Source: JBPOJN01 sp052033505
GTDB lineage: Bacteria > UBA10199 > JACPAL01 > GCA-016699445
DNA length: 9,461 nt
Direction of reading: 5' to 3'
Assembly: GCA_052033505.1 (NCBI GenBank)
Contig: JBPOJN010000052.1
Span: forward strand, 1 to 9,461
Every line of letters starts with the position of its first letter. Position 1 is the stretch's first letter. Positions 1-5,954 of the stretch are shown piece by piece. A program made the position numbers and the translations under genes. The notes under the pieces were generated by a model. It saw nothing but the letters and a program-made list of their open reading frames with translations. It was not told the DNA's origin and ran no database searches.

Positions 1-1029
1 CGCCGAGACGTCCGCGTGGTGATGTCGATGCAGAGCTTCCTCGACCCCGTCCCGCACCACCTCGTGCACCACCCTCGAATTCACGAACCGGACTTCGTTC
101 TTCGTCGGATGCACGTTTACATCCACGAAATCCGGAGGCACCTGCAGATACAGCACAGCCCAAGGATAGCGGTGCTTCATCAAAAGGTTCTCGTAAGCCG
201 CCATGACCCCGTGCTGCAACGTCCGGTCGCGCACGATGCGGCCGTTCACGAAAAAATAAAGCGACTTAGGCGAAAAACTCCCCGCGTGATGGTCGGAGAC
301 GAATCCCGTCACCGACAAAGCCCCGCGACGTCCGGACACCGCGTGCATGTGCTCCGCGATCTCACCGCCCAAAACATCGCCTATCCGCTGCCGCAATTCT
401 CCGGGAAGCACTTTTAATTCCGTTTTTTCGTTGTGCTTGAGCGTAAACCCGATGTCGGGCCGCGCGAGCGCCATCGATTCGATCCAAGAGGCGACGTGCG
501 AAAATTCCGTTTCTTTGGCCTTCAAAAATTTCAACCGCGCCGGCGTATTGAAAAACAAGTTTTTAACCGCGATGCGCGTGCCCCGCGGCAGCGGCGAAGC
601 GGTAGGTTTCAGGATCTTTCCACCCTCGATTTCGATCTTCGTCGCGACTGAGGCCGGATCCGCGGCGGGACGTGTCTCGATCGTCATGAAAGACACGGAG
701 GCGATCGAAGGCAGGGCTTCCCCTCGGAAGCCCAAGGTACGGATATTGAAAAGCGTCTCTTCGTCAGGAAGTTTACTCGTCGCGTGGCGCTCGAGCGCCA
801 GCACCGCCTCGTCTTCCGTCATCCCGATCCCGTCGTCCAAGATCGTCATGCGCTTGCGCCCGCCCTCTTCGACATCCACCTCGATCTGGCGCGCGCCCGC
901 GTCGATGGAATTTTCCACCAATTCTTTAATGACCGAAAACGGCCTCTCGATCACTTCGCCGGCCGCGATTTTTCCAATGAGGTCTTCAGGGAGTTTGCGG
1001 ATTTTGGAGGGGGAAACAGTCTCGGACAT
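1..1029 (-). CDS. mutL: DNA mismatch repair protein MutL, N-terminal part (cut by left edge)
   Basis: MutL couples mismatch recognition by MutS to strand incision or excision; its N-terminus is a GHKL-family ATPase. Reading from 1029 to the left edge gives 343 uninterrupted codons. GHKL motifs are in order: ELVENSIDAG at residues 36-45 (catalytic-type Glu36, Mg-binding Asn40), DDGIGM at 65-70, an ATSK motif near 83-86, and TLGFRGEAL at 98-106. The segment ends with the transducer-domain hallmarks NGR and VHPTKNEVRF, followed by His-rich sequence. So the ATPase and transducer domains are complete, while the linker and C-terminal dimerisation domain lie outside the window, and the endonuclease status cannot be judged. 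The ATG at 1029 is the first start after an in-frame stop; no clear Shine-Dalgarno precedes it. The gene is divergent from plsB. Identification is secure from the motifs. Confidence 0.97.
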   Translation of the reverse strand, partial: MSETVSPSKIRKLPEDLIGKIAAGEVIERPFSVIKELVENSIDAGARQIEVDVEEGGRKRMTILDDGIGMTEDEAVLALERHATSKLPDEETLFNIRTLGFRGEALPSIASVSFMTIETRPAADPASVATKIEIEGGKILKPTASPLPRGTRIAVKNLFFNTPARLKFLKAKETEFSHVASWIESMALARPDIGFTLKHNEKTELKVLPGELRQRIGDVLGGEIAEHMHAVSGRRGALSVTGFVSDHHAGSFSPKSLYFFVNGRIVRDRTLQHGVMAAYENLLMKHRYPWAVLYLQVPPDFVDVNVHPTKNEVRFVNSRVVHEVVRDGVEEALHRHHHADVSA

Positions 1030-1059
1030 GGAACCGCTGCTAATGTCACCGCACGAGGG

Positions 1060-1088
1060 TTGCAAGCAAATCTCCTTTCCTCTACGAT
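1060..1088 (+). promoter_or_regulatory. possible sigma-70-type promoter for plsB
   Basis: TTGCAA (1060-1065) and TACGAT (1083-1088) are separated by exactly 17 bp, each matching the -35 and -10 consensus at 4 of 6 positions. Transcription would begin about 7 bp past the -10 box, near 1095, which is essentially at the plsB ATG at 1096. That would give a leaderless message and would agree with the absence of a Shine-Dalgarno. The match is only moderate and may be chance in a 66-bp divergent gap that must also serve mutL. Confidence 0.28.
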
Positions 1089-1095
1089 CCGCCCC

Positions 1096-3033
1096 ATGTC
1101 CGAAATCGAACGTCCCCCTCCCACGCCGTGGCTTAAGAATACCTGGCTTTCGTTCGTGGCGTTCTCGCGCGGAATGCTGGCGGCCTTTCATTCGTATCTG
1201 CGCGGCAAGATCCGGCACATCCCGAACCGGCTCCCGCGCCCGCGACGCGAATTGTTCGACCAAATCCTCGAACGCCCTCACAATCAAGACTTCCTGCATC
1301 GTTTTTCGGTCGAATGCGGCATGAACATCGGAGACGTCGAAAACACGTTCCGCGGCTACCTGGACGAGATCGCGGCGGACTTAAATTACTTCTTCATGCC
1401 GTTCTGGAGTTCGATCTTAAGCTGGGTGTTCAGGAATATTTACGAAGGCTTGGACGTCGATCAGGAATTCCTGGAAAAAATCCGTCCCATCATCGGCAAT
1501 CAAGTCGTGGTCTTCGTGCCGAACCACCGCAGCCACATGGATTATTTATTGCTCGCTTATGTCCTTCATCACAACTCGATCCCGGTCCCCTTCGTCGCCG
1601 CAGGATCGAACCTGTCTTTTTGGCCGCTAGGTTGGCTCTTCCGGAAGTCGAGCGCGTTCTTCATTCGCCGTTCTTATGAAGGCAATAAGCTCTATGCCGC
1701 CGCCGTCCAGGCCTACATCGAAGAATTGGTCTATGAAAAATCCTGCCTGGAATTTTTCATCGAAGGCACACGCAGCCGGACCGGGAAACTCCTGTCTCCG
1801 CGCATGGGCATCTTGACTACCCTCATGCGCGCACACAAACGTCTGCCGGACGAAGACATCCTACTCGTACCGACGTCTTTCACCTACGAATCCGTCGTCG
1901 AAGAAAAAAGTTATTCCGCCGAAAAAGCCGGAGCGGCGAAAAAAGACGAAGGTTTTTGGGATCTCTTCCGCATCCGTAAGCATCTGGGCCAAAGCCGCGG
2001 CAAGGTGTACATCCGCTTCGGCGAGATCATTTCAATGAAGAATTACCTCGAATCTCCCGAAATTTCGGCCCTCGACGCACGCACGCAAACCCAGCGGCTC
2101 GCGCATGAATTGACCTACGGCATCAACCGTTCGACGCTCATCACGCCCGCCGCGATCGCCGCCACGGCGCTCCTGTCGCACGAGCACCGGGCCCTCTCGG
2201 AAAAACAAACGCAAGACATGGTCGATATTTACCTGGACTATCTTCACTTCAAAGGCAGTCCTCTCTCGGACATCCTGGAAAAATACCGGCAACCCGCGAT
2301 CCGCGAGGCCTTGAGGGACGCTCTGGATCAAAACCTCATCCACGAAAGACGCGACCCTACGACAGATCTCGTTTATTACCACGTCCCGGAAGAAAAGCGG
2401 CCTTTGCTGGATTATTACAAAAACAACTCCATCCATTTTTTCATATCGTTGTCAGCCTTATCCGCGTTGCTGAGATACGCTCCCGGAGGCAGAATTTCCA
2501 AAACCGACCTGATCCGCGATTATCTGCTGCTCCAGAAAATTTTCGAATACGAATTCACCTATAGCCGCCGGCAATCCCTGGAAAATCATCTGGAAAAACT
2601 CTTCGAGTTCCTCGTTCAAAAAAATCTGGCGTTGCTGTCGGGAGACGTATTGCAAATACCCGAGTCTGCCCATGAGCGGCTGGCACTGTATGCGGCTCCT
2701 TTGAGAAACTACTTCGAAGCCTATCTTCTGGTATGGCAATTCCTTCCGTCCTTGGGCGGTCACCACTGGGAGGAGCAGCGACTGCTGACGGCTCTTCAAG
2801 ATTCGGGTCACCTTTCGTATTGGAAAGAGGAAATTTCCAGGCCCGAAGCCGTAAATCGTTTCACGATGAGAAACGCGCTCAAGGCGTTTTGTGATTTGGG
2901 GCTGCTGAAACAAGAAACCGAAACTTGGGGAAAGAAAAAGACGCATTACTTCCTGCCCGACGCCGCTTCCACAACGTCCGAACAAGCGCATTCTTTAGTC
3001 ACACTGATGACGACGCTTTCGAAAAGCTGCTGA
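1096..3033 (+). CDS. plsB: PlsB-family glycerol-3-phosphate acyltransferase
   Basis: This predicted membrane-associated enzyme acylates sn-glycerol-3-phosphate at position 1, the first step of phospholipid synthesis. The 645-aa product carries the four acyltransferase blocks in order: NHRSHMD at 143-149 (catalytic HX4D: His144, Asp149), AFFIRR at 187-192 (substrate-binding block II), FIEGTRSRTGK at 221-231 (block III, EGTRSR) and VPTSFTYE at 258-265 (block IV). The roughly 330 residues after the catalytic domain match the long C-terminal region of PlsB/mitochondrial GPAT proteins rather than short PlsC enzymes. It is shorter than E. coli PlsB (807 aa). The frame stays open upstream to 784, but that stretch lies antisense to mutL; ATG 1096 is chosen because it falls in the divergent gap and the protein begins MSEIER. 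No Shine-Dalgarno is visible. A DHAP acyltransferase-like specificity cannot be excluded. It converges on meaB, 7 bp away. Confidence 0.9.
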   Translation: MSEIERPPPTPWLKNTWLSFVAFSRGMLAAFHSYLRGKIRHIPNRLPRPRRELFDQILERPHNQDFLHRFSVECGMNIGDVENTFRGYLDEIAADLNYFFMPFWSSILSWVFRNIYEGLDVDQEFLEKIRPIIGNQVVVFVPNHRSHMDYLLLAYVLHHNSIPVPFVAAGSNLSFWPLGWLFRKSSAFFIRRSYEGNKLYAAAVQAYIEELVYEKSCLEFFIEGTRSRTGKLLSPRMGILTTLMRAHKRLPDEDILLVPTSFTYESVVEEKSYSAEKAGAAKKDEGFWDLFRIRKHLGQSRGKVYIRFGEIISMKNYLESPEISALDARTQTQRLAHELTYGINRSTLITPAAIAATALLSHEHRALSEKQTQDMVDIYLDYLHFKGSPLSDILEKYRQPAIREALRDALDQNLIHERRDPTTDLVYYHVPEEKRPLLDYYKNNSIHFFISLSALSALLRYAPGGRISKTDLIRDYLLLQKIFEYEFTYSRRQSLENHLEKLFEFLVQKNLALLSGDVLQIPESAHERLALYAAPLRNYFEAYLLVWQFLPSLGGHHWEEQRLLTALQDSGHLSYWKEEISRPEAVNRFTMRNALKAFCDLGLLKQETETWGKKKTHYFLPDAASTTSEQAHSLVTLMTTLSKSC

Positions 3034-3040
3034 TTTTAGG

Positions 3041-3970
3041 CTATTTCTTCAGCACCGACTTGATCAGGTCGATGTATTCCTTCGCGGTCTGATAAGGATT
3101 GTCTAAATTTATCCGGTCATCGGATTGCAGTAACGGCTTCAACCCGCGTCCCGTTTCTTCCAAGATAATCTCGCACACTTCTTCCACGGCGAAAGTCCGT
3201 GACGTCTTGCCCTTATCCGGTTGTTTTTTTCGATACTCGCGGTGAGTCTCCAAGGCTTGAGCTAGTTCTGGAATGCCGATTCCATGATTCGCCCGAGTCG
3301 CTAATACGGGAATTTCCCAATCACTCTGTCCATGCCCCATCTCGACCATCGCGCGAAGCTCTGCTTGCATAAAAGCCGCGCCGTCGCGATCCGATTTATT
3401 GACCACGAAAATATCGGCGATTTCCAAGATGCCCGCCTTCATCGCCTGAATGGAATCCCCCGACTCGGGCGTCAGGATCACGATCGTCGTATCGGCAACT
3501 CCCATGATATCGAGTTCCGTCTGACCGACCCCGACCGTTTCGACGATGACGCGGTCCATCCCGAACGCATCGAAAAGCTTCGTCACCTCGCGCGTGGCCC
3601 GTGAGAGACCTCCGTGGCTGCCGCGGCTGCCAAGGCTCCGGATGAAGACGCCTTCGTCACCCGCGTGATCCTGCATGCGAATCCGGTCGCCCAATACCGC
3701 CCCGCCCGAAAAAGGGCTGGAAGGATCGATCGCAACCACGCCCACGGTTTGTTTCAGGCTCTTTCGAAAATGAGCAATCAAGGCGTTCACTAGGGTCGAC
3801 TTACCCGCGCCCGGGGGTCCCGTGACCCCTATTTTATGTGTTCTGCCGCAGCGCGTCTGGACCTGGGCCATGATGGAAACAACATTGGGAGAGCGTGCTT
3901 CGACCTGGGAAATCAGTCGAGAAAGCGCCAAACGATCACCGGAAAGCATCTGAGACACCAAATCTTGCAT
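3041..3970 (-). CDS. meaB: MeaB/ArgK (YgfD) family GTPase, methylmalonyl-CoA mutase-associated
   Basis: MeaB is a G3E P-loop GTPase that chaperones adenosylcobalamin loading and protection of methylmalonyl-CoA mutase or related B12 mutases; the older name ArgK reflects a disputed role in amino-acid transport. The 309-aa product has Walker A GPPGAGKST at 51-59, DPSSPFSGGAVLGDR at 82-96, the signature RSLGSRGSHGG at 111-121, ETVGVGQ at 144-150 (Walker B/switch region) and NKSD at 191-194 (guanine specificity). An upstream ATG at 4072 would add 34 Cys/Trp/Phe-rich residues and overlap the sigma-54 promoter on the other strand. ATG 3970 gives the usual MeaB start (helical MQDLVSQMLSGD) and is preferred, although its Shine-Dalgarno is weak. 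No mutase gene is in the window, so the client is unknown. It is divergent from the small-protein operon and convergent with plsB. Confidence 0.94.
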   Translation of the reverse strand: MQDLVSQMLSGDRLALSRLISQVEARSPNVVSIMAQVQTRCGRTHKIGVTGPPGAGKSTLVNALIAHFRKSLKQTVGVVAIDPSSPFSGGAVLGDRIRMQDHAGDEGVFIRSLGSRGSHGGLSRATREVTKLFDAFGMDRVIVETVGVGQTELDIMGVADTTIVILTPESGDSIQAMKAGILEIADIFVVNKSDRDGAAFMQAELRAMVEMGHGQSDWEIPVLATRANHGIGIPELAQALETHREYRKKQPDKGKTSRTFAVEEVCEIILEETGRGLKPLLQSDDRINLDNPYQTAKEYIDLIKSVLKK

Positions 3971-3988
3971 AAAAATGTCTCTAAAGAA

Positions 3989-3999
3989 CCCCTCAGGGG
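3989..3999. repeat. short palindrome CCCCTCAGGGG in the divergent gap
   Basis: An 11-bp perfect inverted repeat (5-bp arms, one central base) lies 19-29 bp upstream of the meaB start and about 95-105 bp upstream of the inferred start of the sigma-54 operon. The latter is a normal distance for a sigma-54 activator site, and the former could hold a repressor for meaB. It is short, is found only once in the gap and could be chance; its function is inference. Confidence 0.3.
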
Positions 4000-4066
4000 G
4001 ACACAACCAAAAAAGCCCGACTTTCTGAATAGATGCAGTCCTACTCCAGCAACTCCTGGCCTGCCG

Positions 4067-4082
4067 TGGCACGAGAACTGCA
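4067..4082 (+). promoter_or_regulatory. sigma-54 (RpoN) -24/-12 promoter
   Basis: TGGCACGAGAACTGCA matches the sigma-54 consensus (TGGCACG-N4-TTGCA) at all but one fixed base: the -24 element TGGCACG is perfect and the -12 element is CTGCA instead of TTGCA. The invariant GG (4068-4069) and GC (4080-4081) are separated by exactly 10 bp, as required. Transcription should start about 12 bp past the GC, near 4093. This places the Shine-Dalgarno AAGGAG at 4103-4108 and the ATG at 4115 in a sensible short leader. This class of promoter depends on an AAA+ enhancer-binding activator, so the downstream operon is probably inducible. The activator gene is not in the window. Confidence 0.8.
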
Positions 4083-4102
4083 ATATAGATCGAATAGACC
4101 TA

Positions 4103-4108
4103 AAGGAG
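4103..4108 (+). promoter_or_regulatory. strong Shine-Dalgarno AAGGAG for the first operon gene
   Basis: AAGGAG lies 6 bp before ATG 4115. It is the best ribosome-binding site in the window, and it fixes the start of a gene of only 70 codons that might otherwise be dismissed as a chance frame. Confidence 0.75.
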
Positions 4109-4114
4109 ATCATT

Positions 4115-4327
4115 ATGTTTGCAGCCCTACTCGCCGCCCTTCCGGCCATCAGCTCCGTCGCCAGCGCGGCCACCGCCGTCTTAGGAGTTGCCGACCAAGC
4201 GAAGGCCGCAAAGACGAGTCAACAAGACCAGGTTGCCCAGGCCATGCAGGCTTCCACCAATGAAGTGGAAGCGGCGGCCAAGGGAAAGAGTGAAGCCGAA
4301 GAACTGGAACAAGCCAGGTCCGCTTAA
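4115..4327 (+). CDS. unrecognised 70-aa Ala-rich protein with hydrophobic N-terminus (operon gene 1)
   Basis: I do not recognise the family. The product falls into two parts. Residues 1-26 are hydrophobic and Ala/Leu/Ser-rich (starts MFAALLAALPAISS) without charge until Asp27, long enough to enter or span a membrane. Residues 27-70 are polar, rich in Ala, Gln, Lys and Glu, and read as an amphipathic helix or coiled coil. It has no Cys, Trp or Tyr. A cleavable signal is conceivable (the VASAA stretch near 15-19 resembles an AxA site), but the N-terminus lacks the usual Arg/Lys, which argues against it. The gene has the operon's strongest ribosome-binding site and lies directly behind the sigma-54 promoter, so it is probably the most highly translated product. 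Gene 2 follows after 21 bp. The 163-aa reading of this frame from an ATG at 3836 would run antisense through meaB and is rejected. A role as a small membrane-active or secreted structural protein is inference. Confidence 0.75.
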   Translation: MFAALLAALPAISSVASAATAVLGVADQAKAAKTSQQDQVAQAMQASTNEVEAAAKGKSEAEELEQARSA

Positions 4328-4348
4328 TTTTTAGAAAAGGAATCGAAT

Positions 4349-4735
4349 ATGGGATTATTTTCAATTGTCGGTGACATCGCTTCCGGCGTCTCTAACGTCG
4401 CGAATGCCGCCCTGGATGAATTAACGGGAGGCGGAGGGTCTTCGGGCCCTTCTCAGAACTCCTCCGGGGTTTCTTCAGAACAGGCTCAGATGAATGCTCT
4501 CCAAGCTCAAATGGAAGCGGCGAACCTCACCACCAGCGGTTATCGAAAGATCCAAAACGCCTCCGAAGACGCCTTGTTCTTCTTGCAAGAGTGGCAGGAA
4601 ATCGCGAATGCACGCGAAGAAAACGATCATGCCTCCTCGCTCGGCTTAGAGCCTCCGAACGTCAATACCACTATGCCTGACGGCATTTTCGGGGATTCGG
4701 ACGTCGACGAATCAACGGATACGGAGAGTGTTTAA
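4349..4735 (+). CDS. unrecognised 128-aa protein, amphipathic N-terminus, Gly/Ser linker, acidic tail (operon gene 2)
   Basis: I do not recognise the family. Residues 1-26 (starting MGLFSIVGDIASGVSNVA) form a small-residue amphipathic/hydrophobic helix. It is followed by a flexible Gly/Ser linker at 27-43, a Gln/Met/Ala helix at about 44-60, a second helix with an aromatic patch (ALFFLQEWQEI, 75-85) and an acidic, probably disordered tail at 108-128 with repeated Asp/Glu/Ser/Thr. There is no Cys. The start is supported by AAGGA at 4337-4341, 7 bp before the ATG. The N-terminus resembles in style those of Microviridae pilot proteins and other membrane-penetrating structural proteins, but short low-complexity helices converge easily and I do not claim homology. 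The gene lies 21 bp after gene 1 and 5 bp before gene 3. Confidence 0.82.
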   Translation: MGLFSIVGDIASGVSNVANAALDELTGGGGSSGPSQNSSGVSSEQAQMNALQAQMEAANLTTSGYRKIQNASEDALFFLQEWQEIANAREENDHASSLGLEPPNVNTTMPDGIFGDSDVDESTDTESV

Positions 4736-4740
4736 TTTTT

Positions 4741-5469
4741 ATGGAAAACGCGGCGCTAAAAATCGATTTTTGCAACGCCGGAGCTTCCGAACATAAACCC
4801 CTTCTTTTCGGATTTCCGCGCGCCTTTCATCACCTCGAAAATCCAGCCTTCGTAATCGAAGACCACGAAATCGAACGCCTGGCCTTCCGTCTCCCTTACG
4901 TCCAAAAGCTGCCTTACAGTCTTTTCCTCGACGACCGCGGACGCGTCCATTTCGAGATCAACCACTCGAGCTTTTTCCCGGACCGATCCTGGAAAAAGCT
5001 TTTTCAATACGTCCTACGTCCCGACCGCGCTTTCTATGATTTACTGAGGACACACATCAGCCGCGGCAGTCTTCTGAAAGACGAACGCCGTCTCATCGGC
5101 GGAATGGTTTGCACCTATTACGCCGACACGCAGACTGCGGAGATCAAACTTTTAGGAATTCTTTCCCCGGAAGACAGCCGCGATCTGGATCCTGAAATCC
5201 GCCGCAAGGCTTTCGATATTTTATGTGAACGGCATCGTCCTTTTTTGAAATGGATGGGAGCGAAGGCCTCGTATTCAACACCGTGCATTATACCCGTCGC
5301 AAAAGCCTCCAAAAGCGGATGGGCTTTGAAAAAATCGGGCTTACGCGAGAAGTTTAAAACGTTTTGCGATGGTTTCCCCATGAGCTTGGTCAAAAAGCAG
5401 AACATTTTCTTCGATGAACGTTACGAACGCGTTTATCGAGACAACTCGAAGGGGCCGGGAGGCCGATAA
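4741..5469 (+). CDS. unrecognised 242-aa globular protein (operon gene 3)
   Basis: I do not recognise the family. Unlike its three neighbours it looks like a normal folded, basic cytosolic protein, with aromatic residues and several cysteines (Cys11, 113, 159, 182, 209) and no signal or membrane segment. Residues 97-130 read as beta strands flanking a turn (IGGMVCTYYADT, then AEIKLLGIL). A helix follows at about 140-165, and near 191-202 is the phrase GWALKKSGLREK, which loosely recalls the last helix/strand of GNAT acyltransferases. That comparison is weak: no clear acetyl-CoA loop (Q/RxxGxG/A) is present. Being sandwiched between small structural-looking proteins, it could be their chaperone or modifying enzyme (inference). 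The start ATG is 5 bp after gene 2's stop, with only a distant GGAG, suggesting translational coupling. Gene 4 follows after 20 bp. Confidence 0.82.
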   Translation: MENAALKIDFCNAGASEHKPLLFGFPRAFHHLENPAFVIEDHEIERLAFRLPYVQKLPYSLFLDDRGRVHFEINHSSFFPDRSWKKLFQYVLRPDRAFYDLLRTHISRGSLLKDERRLIGGMVCTYYADTQTAEIKLLGILSPEDSRDLDPEIRRKAFDILCERHRPFLKWMGAKASYSTPCIIPVAKASKSGWALKKSGLREKFKTFCDGFPMSLVKKQNIFFDERYERVYRDNSKGPGGR

Positions 5470-5489
5470 CTTCCACAGAGGATATTATT

Positions 5490-5843
5490 ATGGGTGCAAT
5501 TTTAGGCGGTAAAGGACCGGATCCGTCACAGGCGATGGCTGCAGTGCAGATGCACAACAGTGATAACGCCTACAATCTCGGCATGGCCCGCATCGGCAAC
5601 GAAAGAATGCAAGCGATGCAATCCTATCTGTTGGGCAGTCAGCAGATTAACGCCATGACCGACATCGCGGACGATAAAAACCATACAGCTCTACGTATCG
5701 CTCAAATGAATTATCAGGCTCAGACTCATGAAAATGACAACGAAACCAAGGTCGCCATGCGCGAGCTTGACGTGCGCGAACACGAAGCCGTCCTGGCCGC
5801 CAAAGAAGGAAATCGCGTCGACACCACCGACTTTTTGTCATAG
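5490..5843 (+). CDS. unrecognised 117-aa Met/Gln-rich helical protein (operon gene 4)
   Basis: I do not recognise the family. After a short Gly-rich start (MGAILGGKGP) almost the whole chain reads as continuous helix from about 12 to 106. It is rich in Met (9), Gln (9), Ala and Asn, with no Cys or Trp. The second half is strongly charged (VAMRELDVREHEAVLAAKEG), like a coiled coil, and the chain ends in a polar tail, DTTDFLS. A Gly-rich start followed by a Gln/Met helical rod is the style of DNA-pilot proteins of small phages and of some filament or translocator subunits, but this is analogy only. The start is fixed by AGAGGA at 5477-5482, 7 bp before the ATG. It is the last gene before a strong terminator 27 bp downstream of its stop, closing the sigma-54 unit. 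Confidence 0.82.
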   Translation: MGAILGGKGPDPSQAMAAVQMHNSDNAYNLGMARIGNERMQAMQSYLLGSQQINAMTDIADDKNHTALRIAQMNYQAQTHENDNETKVAMRELDVREHEAVLAAKEGNRVDTTDFLS

Positions 5844-5870
5844 AATTTCCCTGCAACCGTTCACCGAGAG

Positions 5871-5905
5871 AGGGCCGGAGTCTTAAGACTCCGGCCTTTT
5901 TATTT
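5871..5905 (+). terminator. intrinsic (Rho-independent) terminator of the sigma-54 operon
   Basis: GGCCGGAGTC (5873-5882), a TTAA loop and GACTCCGGCC (5887-5896) form a perfect 10-bp GC-rich stem, extendable at the base by G-T and A-T pairs. TTTTTATTT follows immediately. The uridine run is on the plus side, so it ends transcription of the four-gene operon. Confidence 0.93.
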
Positions 5906-5932
5906 GCCAATCCTCGGAAAACACCTTAAAAT
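5904..5932 (+). promoter_or_regulatory. sigma-70-type promoter for the 237-aa gene
   Basis: TTGCCA (5904-5909) and TAAAAT (5927-5932) each match consensus at 5 of 6 positions with an optimal 17-bp spacer. Transcription would begin near 5939, about 16 bp before ATG 5955. The -35 box begins inside the T-tract of the preceding terminator, so the two units abut but are transcribed independently. The site also explains the apparent TTG start at 5904: it is promoter sequence, not a codon. Confidence 0.6.
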
Positions 5933-5954
5933 CATTAAACAATTTCACCACTTC

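Noticed and set aside
784..1095. N-terminal extension of PlsB by 104 codons
   Set aside because: The extension is wholly antisense to mutL or in the divergent gap. ATG 1096 gives a normal start, and the acyltransferase motifs begin well after it.
347..1324. Long plus-strand open frame of 325 codons across the mutL region
   Set aside because: It lies antisense to unmistakable MutL motifs and then out of frame with plsB. The product is Ser/Arg-rich with no recognisable pattern, as expected for a shadow frame.
2678..2695. Second TGGCAC motif suggesting another sigma-54 promoter
   Set aside because: There is no GC at the required 10-bp spacing, and it lies inside plsB. Another TGGCAC near 7490 fails for the same reason.
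2458..2991. Minus-strand open frame of 177 codons inside plsB
   Set aside because: It is fully contained in the plsB C-terminal region, has no recognisable motif, and no ribosome-binding site is apparent.
3971..4072. 34-codon N-terminal extension of MeaB from ATG 4072
   Set aside because: The added residues are unlike any MeaB N-terminus and would cover the divergent regulatory region, including the first bases of the sigma-54 promoter.
4115..5843. Complete integrated phage or phage satellite
   Set aside because: There is no capsid, replication, integrase or lysis gene, no tRNA and no flanking direct repeats; only a stylistic likeness to pilot proteins remains.
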